A stretch of DNA of 57,695 bases, from NCBI RefSeq assembly GCF_022548875.1, contig NZ_JAKZEW010000028.1:1-57695 (forward strand). The letters run 5' to 3'. Positions 51,436 through 57,695 of this stretch are shown here, piece after piece (the first letter of the stretch is position 1; the number at the start of each line of letters is the position of its first letter). Source of the DNA: Glycomyces sp. L485 (GTDB lineage Bacteria; Actinomycetota; Actinomycetes; Mycobacteriales; Micromonosporaceae). The translations under genes and the position numbers were made by a program. Under the pieces are notes generated by a model, which worked only from the letters and a program-made list of their open reading frames with translations, made no database searches and was not told the DNA's origin.

Positions 51436-54400
51436 ATGCGCAACGACAGCCCCGAGCCCGCCGCGCCGCCGCGCCGACTGCTCGCCGAGCAACTCGGCGT
51501 CGAGCCGCACGACCTGCCCGACGACCGCCCGCTCGCCGCCCTCGGCGTGGACTCCCTGACGGCCCTGCGCTGGCGATCGGCACTCGCCCGCGACACCGGC
51601 GTCACCGTCCCGCTCGTCGCCATGACCGGCGACCGGACCCTGCGCGAGGTCGCCGCGGCCTGGTCGGAGCAAGGCGCCGACGCGACCCCCGCCGCCTCCG
51701 GCGCCGACCCCGCGCCGCCCTCGCCGGTGCTGACCGAGGTGCAGCAGGCCTACTGGGCCGGCCGAGGCCGGGACTTCCCGCTCGGCGGCGTCGCCACCTT
51801 CTGGTACAACGAATACGACCGCGAACCCGACCGGTTCGCCGGGCGCACCGCCGAGGAGGACGTCGACCGGCTCGAACGCGCCTGGCGACGCGTCCTCGCC
51901 CGCCATCCCATGCTCCGCACCGTCATCGGACGCGACGCCGTGCCCAAAGTGGCCACCTACGACGTCCGCGACTTCCGCGTCGGCCGCGTCGACCTCCGCG
52001 ACGACCCCGCCTGGCGCGAACGCCTCGACGAACTGCGCCACGAGCTGTCGCACCAGTTGCGCCCCACCGACACCTGGCCGCTGTGCGACGTGACCGCCGT
52101 GCTCCTCCCCGAAGGCCGCGTCCGCTGGTGCGTCGGCCTCGACGCCCTCCTGGTCGACTTCGCCAGCTGGGGGTTGATCATGACCGAATGGGGCGCGATC
52201 GACCGCGAGCCCCACCGCCAACTCGACGAGCCGCCCGCCACCTTCGCCGAACTCCTCGCCGAGCGCGCCGCCGACCCCGACCGGCGCCTTGCCCGCGCAC
52301 GCGACCGCGACTGGTGGCGCGCCCGGGACCTCCCGCCCGCCCCGGGCCTCCCGCTCCACAGCCCACCCGAACGCGGCGCGCGCTTCCGCAGGCTCCGCCA
52401 CGTCGTCCCGGCCCAGACCTGGCAGGCCGTGCAGGCGCACGCCGCGACCGCCGGCGTCTCACCCACCACAGTGGTCTTGACGGCCTTCGCGCTGCTGTGT
52501 CAGCGCCGCAGCCAAGGACAGCGCGACCTGACCGTCAACCTCACCGTCTACGACCGCCCCGAGGTCCCCGGCATCGAACGCGTCGTCGGCGACTTCTCCG
52601 GCACCGCCCTGCTGGCGCTGCGCACGAACGACGGCATCGACGCGGCCGGCCCAGCCCCCTTCGCCGACCAGGCCCGCGCCGTGGGCCGGAACTTCTGGGA
52701 GGCCCTCGACCACCGCGCCTACAGCGGTGTCGAAGTGGCCCGCGACCGCGGCGACGGCGCCGCCTGGCCGATCGTGTTCACCTCCGGACTCGGACAGTCC
52801 TCGGCCGAAGCCGACCGGTGGCTCGGCGACCGCGTCTTCGGCGTCTCCCAGACACCCCAAGTCCTCCTCGACCACCTGGTCTGGGAAGAGGACGGCGACC
52901 TCGTGCTCGTCCACGACATGGTCGAGGGCGCCTACGCCGAGGGAGTCGTCGAAGGCCTCGCCGAAGCCGAACGCGCGCTCCTCGCCGGCCTTGCCGAAGC
53001 CGACCGATGGCACGAGCCCGGACCCGTGTGGGACCCCTCTGGCCTGGCCGCCGAACCGACCCCGCGCGACACCGAGGCCGGGCCGCTCCTGCACGACCTG
53101 TGGCGACATCACCTCGCCGAGCCCGCCCGCGGGGACACCCCGGCGGTCATCACCGCAGAGTCCGCCATCGGCCACCGCGAACTGCGACACCGCGCCAACC
53201 GTCTCGCCGCCCGCCTCCGCGAGGCCGGCGTGCGCACCGGCGACCTCGTCATGATCGCCCTGCCCAAATCCGCCGCACAAGCCGTCGCGGCCCTCGCCGT
53301 CGAGACCGCCGGAGCCGGATACGTCCCCGTCGACCCCGCCTGGCCCACCCGCCGCCTCGAAGCCGCCGCCCGCAAGACCGGCCTCACCTTCGCCGTGACA
53401 CAGGCCGGCACCGCGCCGGACCTGCCCGACGGCGTCCGAGGAGTCGGCGTCGACCTGCTCGGACGCGGACCCGAAGGCCCCCGGACCGAACCGGCCGCCG
53501 CATGGGACGCACGCGACGACGACCTCGCCTACGTCATCTTCACCTCAGGCTCCACCGGCGAACCCAAAGGCGTCGCCATCGAGCACCGCCAGGCCCGCGC
53601 AACCATCGACGACGTCAACGACCGCTTCGCGATCGGCGCGGCCGACCGCGTCCTCGCCGTTTCGGCGCTCTCCTTCGACCTGTCCGTCCACGACCTCTTC
53701 GGCACCATGGGCGCGGGCGGCGCGATCGTCGTGCCCGACGCGGCACGCGCCCGCGACCCCCAGCATTGGCTCGACCTGATGGGACGCCACCGCGTCACCG
53801 TCTGGAACTCCGCGCCGCCGCTGCTGGAGATGCTCGTCGAATACGCCGAAGCCGATCCCGGCGCCGCCGCTCGCGCGCTCGCCGCACTGCGGGTGTGCCT
53901 GCTTTCCGGAGACTGGATCCCGGTGACCCTGCCCGACCGGCTCCGCGCGCTCGCCCCGCACGCCGAGGTCCACAGCCTCGGCGGCGCGACCGAGGCCGCG
54001 ATCTGGTCGATCACCCACCCGATCGGCGAGGTCGACCCCCGCTGGGCGAGCATCCCCTATGGTCGCCCGCTGCGCGGCCAGTCCTTCCTCGTGCTCGACG
54101 AAGCGCTCGCACCGGTCCCGGCCGGCGTCGACGGCGAGCTGTTCATCGGCGGCGACGGCGTCGCCCAGGGCTACATCGGCGACCCCGGCATCACAGCGGA
54201 GCGGTTCATCGAACACCCCGCCCTCGGCCGACGCCTCTACCGCACCGGAGACCTGGGCCGGTGGCGACCCGACGGCACCCTCGAGTTCCTCGGGCGCGTC
54301 GACCGCCAGGTCAAGATCGGCGGCCACCGCATCGAACTGGGCGAAGTCGAGGCCGCGCTCTCGCGCCTGCCCGACGTCCGCCAGGCCCTCGTCTCGGCGA

Positions 54401-56796
54401 TGCCCGGACCGGACGGCCGAAAACGCCTCGTGGCCCACGTGGCGCGCCACCTCGGAGACACCGCCGAAGACGAGGACGCCTTCGCGGCCAGGCTGCTGGC
54501 CGAGCTGGGTGAGGAGGTCCCCGAGTACATGAAGCCGAGCCGACTCGTCGTCGTCGAGGCGCTCCCGGTGAGCGCCAACGGCAAGATCGACCCCGAACAG
54601 CTCGAGAACCCCTTCGCCCCGAAACGGAAGGAGCCGGAACCGGCAGACGCCGAAGCGGCCGATCCGCCCGCCGCCGAGCGCGAAGACCGGGCCGAGGACC
54701 CCGCACGGGCCGCGATCCTCACCGCGATCGGCCCCGACGTCGACCTCGACCGCGCACCCGTCGCCGCCGGACTGACGAGCCTGCAACTGGTGCGGATCGC
54801 CAACGCCGTCGAAGACGCCGGCCGAGACCGGCCCGCACTGACCGACCTGCTCGCCGCAACCTCGCTGCGGGCACTGGTCGACCAGTGGTCGGCCGCCGAC
54901 GACCCGGAAGCCCGACCTGACGCAACCCCCACCCCTGCCCCGCAACCCGCACCGCAACCTCCGACCGAGACGCCGAGCCCGCCCCGCACGACCGTCCCTG
55001 CCACGCCGGACGGACTCGCCGCCGAACTCAGGACACTGGCGGACCTGCTCGACGAGGTGTCGTCGCGCGCGGACGCGATCGGACTGCCGATCGAGATCGC
55101 CTCGCGGACCCGTCCGGCGCCGCCTCCCGCGGCACCCGCCAACCTCGCCGCCGTCGCGGCAGTCGAGGCCCCGATGACCGAGATGCAACTCGCCTACCTG
55201 GTCGGCCGCGCCCCGGACCGCGACGGCCGCGTCGCCGCGCCCCACTACTACACCGAGGCGCTGGTCGAGGACCTCGACCCCGCGAGGCTCGAACGGGCCT
55301 GGCGGACCGTCGTAGCCCGCCACCCGATGCTGCGCGCGGTCGTCACCGACGACAGCACTCAGCGCGTCCTCGAAACCACCGAGCCCGACCTCGAAGTCAT
55401 CGACGCCCGCGACCGCGCCCCGGCCGAGCAGCAGCGGCTGCGCGAGCGGCTGCGGCGCGAACGCTCGCACCGGTTGCTCTCGCCGCGGCGGGCACCCATG
55501 GCCGCCGCGGCCGCCGTCCGCCTCGACGACCGGCAGTGGCGGCTCCACCTCGACCTCGACCTGCTGTTCTTCGACGCCGAGAGCGCCTGCGTCTGGGTCG
55601 GCGAGCTGGCGACCGAATACGAACGGCCCGGTTCGCTGCCGCCCGCGCCCGCGACCGACTTCCTCGCCTGGGCCCGGGCCCTCGAACCCTCGCCCGAGGC
55701 ACTGGCCCACGCGCGACGTCAGGCCGCCGAGCTCCCTCCCGGGCCCGAGATCGGACGTCGGACGGACCCAGCGGCCGATCCCGCGGTGGTGCGTCGGCGC
55801 CGCTCATACTCGCAGGCGCAGTGGACGACCGTGCGCGAGCAGGCGCAACGCCAGGGAGTGACGCCTTCGGCGCTGCTGCTCGACCTGCTCGGCGGCGTCC
55901 TGGCGACCGAGAGCCGTCCGTCCGCGACCGTCGTTCTGACCGTGAGCGGACGACCGGCGGGCCACGGCGGCGTCGTCGGCGACTACACCTCGACCGTGCT
56001 GCTCGATCTCGCAGGCAGGACCGGGTCGAGCGCCGCCGAGTTGCAGGAGCGCCTGATGGCCGCGCTTGAACACGGCACCGGGCGCGGCGGCGTCCACGGC
56101 AACGAGGTCATCCGCCGGATGCGCGCCGAACACGTCGAAGTAGACCTCCCGGTCGCCGTGTCCGCCGCGCTCGAATCGTCCTCGATCGACGCCTCGCAGC
56201 TGCTGGAGGTGATCGGCAGGACGGAGTACGCGGTCAGCCAGACGCCGCAGGTGCTCGTCGACGTCCAGCTCTTCTGCGTCGAGGACCGCTTGGAGATCGT
56301 CCTCGACATCGACCAGTCGCGCGTGGACGCGGTCTGGGCGGACCGGATGTTCGCGTGCTTGACCGAGGGCATGGACGCGCTCGTGCTCGAACCTCCGCGG
56401 CGGTCGCGCCCGGATGACGCGGCCGAGGCGGTGCGCCGGGACGTGGCGGCGGTGTTCGGGGCACTCATCGACGCCGAGGCGACCGGAGACAAGAGCTGGT
56501 TCGACCTGGGCGCCACATCGCTGACGCTGGTGACGGCGCACCGGGAGTTGCGAGCACGTGGTCACGACGTCGACGTCGTCGACCTGTTCGCGCATCCGAG
56601 CCCAGCCGCGACCGTCGCACACCTCATCGGACTGCGAAGGCAGCCGGTTGAGACGCCGGAACCGATCGAGGAACGAGCCGCCGTCCGGCCACCTGAGGAG
56701 CGGCCTGCCGCACCGCCGGTCGAGCCGCGAATCCCGGTCCAGGCCTCGAGAGGAGCCAGAAGGCGCGCGGCCCGCCGCACTCGCGCGCAGGCATAG
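51436..56796 (+). CDS. NRPS: ArCP-Cy-A(Cys)-PCP-Cy-PCP (HMWP2-like)
   Basis: This 1786-residue protein mirrors yersiniabactin HMWP2. ArCP ~14-75 (Ser40 in LGVDSLTAL), Cy1 ~98-520 (D236-x4-D241-x2-S244), A ~565-1055 (YVIFTSGSTGEPKG; GATEAAIWS; YRTGDLGRW; NGK lysine), PCP1 (Ser1115), a Pro/Thr linker, Cy2 ~1244-1645 (D1375-x4-D1380-x2-S1383), PCP2 (Ser1695), and a basic tail. By alignment to PheA the A-domain code reads D-L-H-N-L-S-L-I-W-K, one change from the cysteine code DLYNLSLIWK. Unlike HMWP2 there is no epimerase insert in the A domain. ATG at 51436 has GGTGA upstream; GTG at 51424 is the alternative. The aryl starter must be loaded by an enzyme encoded elsewhere. Confidence 0.92.
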   Translation: MRNDSPEPAAPPRRLLAEQLGVEPHDLPDDRPLAALGVDSLTALRWRSALARDTGVTVPLVAMTGDRTLREVAAAWSEQGADATPAASGADPAPPSPVLTEVQQAYWAGRGRDFPLGGVATFWYNEYDREPDRFAGRTAEEDVDRLERAWRRVLARHPMLRTVIGRDAVPKVATYDVRDFRVGRVDLRDDPAWRERLDELRHELSHQLRPTDTWPLCDVTAVLLPEGRVRWCVGLDALLVDFASWGLIMTEWGAIDREPHRQLDEPPATFAELLAERAADPDRRLARARDRDWWRARDLPPAPGLPLHSPPERGARFRRLRHVVPAQTWQAVQAHAATAGVSPTTVVLTAFALLCQRRSQGQRDLTVNLTVYDRPEVPGIERVVGDFSGTALLALRTNDGIDAAGPAPFADQARAVGRNFWEALDHRAYSGVEVARDRGDGAAWPIVFTSGLGQSSAEADRWLGDRVFGVSQTPQVLLDHLVWEEDGDLVLVHDMVEGAYAEGVVEGLAEAERALLAGLAEADRWHEPGPVWDPSGLAAEPTPRDTEAGPLLHDLWRHHLAEPARGDTPAVITAESAIGHRELRHRANRLAARLREAGVRTGDLVMIALPKSAAQAVAALAVETAGAGYVPVDPAWPTRRLEAAARKTGLTFAVTQAGTAPDLPDGVRGVGVDLLGRGPEGPRTEPAAAWDARDDDLAYVIFTSGSTGEPKGVAIEHRQARATIDDVNDRFAIGAADRVLAVSALSFDLSVHDLFGTMGAGGAIVVPDAARARDPQHWLDLMGRHRVTVWNSAPPLLEMLVEYAEADPGAAARALAALRVCLLSGDWIPVTLPDRLRALAPHAEVHSLGGATEAAIWSITHPIGEVDPRWASIPYGRPLRGQSFLVLDEALAPVPAGVDGELFIGGDGVAQGYIGDPGITAERFIEHPALGRRLYRTGDLGRWRPDGTLEFLGRVDRQVKIGGHRIELGEVEAALSRLPDVRQALVSAMPGPDGRKRLVAHVARHLGDTAEDEDAFAARLLAELGEEVPEYMKPSRLVVVEALPVSANGKIDPEQLENPFAPKRKEPEPADAEAADPPAAEREDRAEDPARAAILTAIGPDVDLDRAPVAAGLTSLQLVRIANAVEDAGRDRPALTDLLAATSLRALVDQWSAADDPEARPDATPTPAPQPAPQPPTETPSPPRTTVPATPDGLAAELRTLADLLDEVSSRADAIGLPIEIASRTRPAPPPAAPANLAAVAAVEAPMTEMQLAYLVGRAPDRDGRVAAPHYYTEALVEDLDPARLERAWRTVVARHPMLRAVVTDDSTQRVLETTEPDLEVIDARDRAPAEQQRLRERLRRERSHRLLSPRRAPMAAAAAVRLDDRQWRLHLDLDLLFFDAESACVWVGELATEYERPGSLPPAPATDFLAWARALEPSPEALAHARRQAAELPPGPEIGRRTDPAADPAVVRRRRSYSQAQWTTVREQAQRQGVTPSALLLDLLGGVLATESRPSATVVLTVSGRPAGHGGVVGDYTSTVLLDLAGRTGSSAAELQERLMAALEHGTGRGGVHGNEVIRRMRAEHVEVDLPVAVSAALESSSIDASQLLEVIGRTEYAVSQTPQVLVDVQLFCVEDRLEIVLDIDQSRVDAVWADRMFACLTEGMDALVLEPPRRSRPDDAAEAVRRDVAAVFGALIDAEATGDKSWFDLGATSLTLVTAHRELRARGHDVDVVDLFAHPSPAATVAHLIGLRRQPVETPEPIEERAAVRPPEERPAAPPVEPRIPVQASRGARRRAARRTRAQA

Positions 56797-56870
56797 GAGA
56801 AGATCCGCCCCGGCGGTGTCCTGTGTTCTGATGCCGGAAGCCACGGCTCGGTGCGCGCCCGTTCCGAGCC

Positions 56871-56919
56871 GAATAGGACGGGGCCCGGCGACCGAAGGTC
56901 GCCGGGCCCCGTCCTATTC
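56871..56919. terminator. Bidirectional terminator, perfect 23-bp stem
   Basis: The arms 56871-56893 and 56897-56919 are perfectly complementary over 23 bp with a GAA loop; outer ends GAATAGG / CCTATTC are AT-richer, so they can provide a U-rich tail in either direction. It lies between the convergent NRPS and lipoprotein genes. Confidence 0.9.
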
Positions 56920-56930
56920 AGATCCGCGGT

Positions 56931-57407
56931 CTAGAACTCGCCGCAGATCTTCCACTCGTCTTCTTCCTTGACCAGATCGAAAGTCTCGTCAGTGGTCTCG
57001 CCGCTCTCGGTCATCGAGACCTCGACCGTGGCGGTGTCCTCTTCCTCGGTGGTCTCGCCGATCTCGTACGACCAGTCCTCCGGGATCGTCATTTCGTCGC
57101 TCATGCTGCCCAGAGCCATCTCGCGATCTTCGGCGGACATGTCGGCGAACATGTCGGCCATGTCCTGGAGGCTGGCGACGTCGTCGGCGCAGAAGTAGTC
57201 TCCGGCCGTGTCGATCCCGCTCTCGAACTCGCCCGCGGCGATGTCGTTGACGATGCTTTCGATGCCGTTGTCGAGGAAGTTCTCGACCGCGCCATCGGGG
57301 GTGTCGCTGCCGCCGCCGCAGGCGGCGAGCGCCAAGGTTACGGCAAAAGCGCCGCCGACCAGGGCCGTGGCACGACGGACAGGGGTGAGCTTGGTCTGAA
57401 TGCTCAT
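56931..57407 (-). CDS. Small secreted lipoprotein, unknown function
   Basis: This 158-residue protein has a clear signal peptide (positively charged RRATALVGGAFAVTLALAAC, lipobox with Cys30) and a short, strongly acidic mature domain (many Glu/Asp, two Cys in YFCADD and WKICGEF that may pair). The pattern resembles DUF4878-like actinobacterial lipoproteins (VENFLDNGIE at the start, EWKICGEF at the end). ATG at 57407 was chosen over an upstream TTG at 57416. Nothing ties it to the metallophore genes. Confidence 0.75.
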   Translation of the reverse strand: MSIQTKLTPVRRATALVGGAFAVTLALAACGGGSDTPDGAVENFLDNGIESIVNDIAAGEFESGIDTAGDYFCADDVASLQDMADMFADMSAEDREMALGSMSDEMTIPEDWSYEIGETTEEEDTATVEVSMTESGETTDETFDLVKEEDEWKICGEF

Positions 57408-57662
57408 GAGTTCCAATCAAATAAGGGAATCCGGTCGGGCCCTTCGGGTCGGGGCGGCCGGCAGTCGTTGCGGCCGAAGCTTCAAGGCCCGTCGTGACAC
57501 TAACACCGGCTCGCAACTCTCCGGCGATGAACAGACGAACAGACGAACGGGCGTCTGGCTGGCCGTGTCAAGCGGTGCTATGCCAGCTTGGAGGTCGGGA
57601 TCGGCTTGGCGGTCGTGTTGTCTTGAGCTTCAACTGGATCAGCGGTGGAGAGGAAGGCACTG

Positions 57663-57695
<33 letters not shown>

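Overview
This window is high-GC chromosomal DNA from an actinomycete. The evidence is the SCO2521-2524-type gene family set, a DUF222 (13E12-type) gene, a eukaryote-like IleS behind a translational T-box, a Trp leader peptide that looks leaderless, and the strong G/C bias at third codon positions. I cannot fix the genus; a Glycomyces- or Stackebrandtia-like actinomycete would fit. The right edge is a run of 32 G, so it is a contig end rather than natural sequence.

Left part (1-7.1 kb). A DUF222 gene runs off the left edge. Next comes a conserved actinobacterial island of unknown function: SCO2524-, SCO2523- (variant P-loop ATPase) and SCO2522-like genes on the plus strand, facing an SCO2521-like gene that is coupled (TAATG) to a membrane protein with a C-terminal glyoxalase-fold domain. 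Then come ndk and a MobA/MocA-type nucleotidyltransferase.

Purine catabolism (7.7-20.7 kb). A PucR-type regulator diverges from an 11-gene, mostly overlapping operon: uraD, uraH, urate oxidase, xanthine dehydrogenase FAD and 2Fe-2S subunits, a guanine/8-oxoguanine deaminase-type amidohydrolase, the molybdenum subunit, xdhC, an allophanate-hydrolase-related protein, allantoinase and allantoicase. Together they take guanine, hypoxanthine or xanthine through urate and allantoin to ureidoglycolate plus urea.

Housekeeping stretch (20.7-30.7 kb). It holds a CsaA-like tRNA-binding protein, a membrane-anchored protein, a D-2-hydroxyacid dehydrogenase, a DHFR/RibD-like reductase, a trpE-trpG fusion with a three-Trp-codon leader and attenuator, the divergent ileS with an Ile T-box, a Doc/ribbon-helix-helix toxin-antitoxin pair and a GNAT acetyltransferase.

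Metallophore region (30.7-56.8 kb). This is the most interesting part. It has a peptide/nickel-type ABC importer (lipoprotein, permease, and a permease-ATPase-ATPase fusion), a phosphopantetheinyl transferase, a free-standing methyltransferase, a PKS-NRPS (KS-AT-KR-ACP-Cy-PCP-Cy*-PCP-TE), a CxxC flavin oxidoreductase, a YbtPQ/IrtAB-like ABC half-transporter pair, and an NRPS (ArCP-Cy-A[Cys]-PCP-Cy-PCP). The layout matches yersiniabactin HMWP1/HMWP2, with an extra, degenerate Cy-PCP unit, the methyltransferase split off, and no starter-acid synthase or aryl-AMP ligase in the window. Three divergent promoter regions (about 30.7, 36.8 and 51.4 kb) each carry a Fur/Zur-type 7-1-7 palindrome overlapping the -10 element, so the whole region looks like one metal-responsive regulon. 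The importer lipoprotein, PPTase, methyltransferase/PKS-NRPS, ABC pair and NRPS would all be derepressed together. A perfect 23-bp stem-loop ends the NRPS, followed by a small lipoprotein gene and the contig end.
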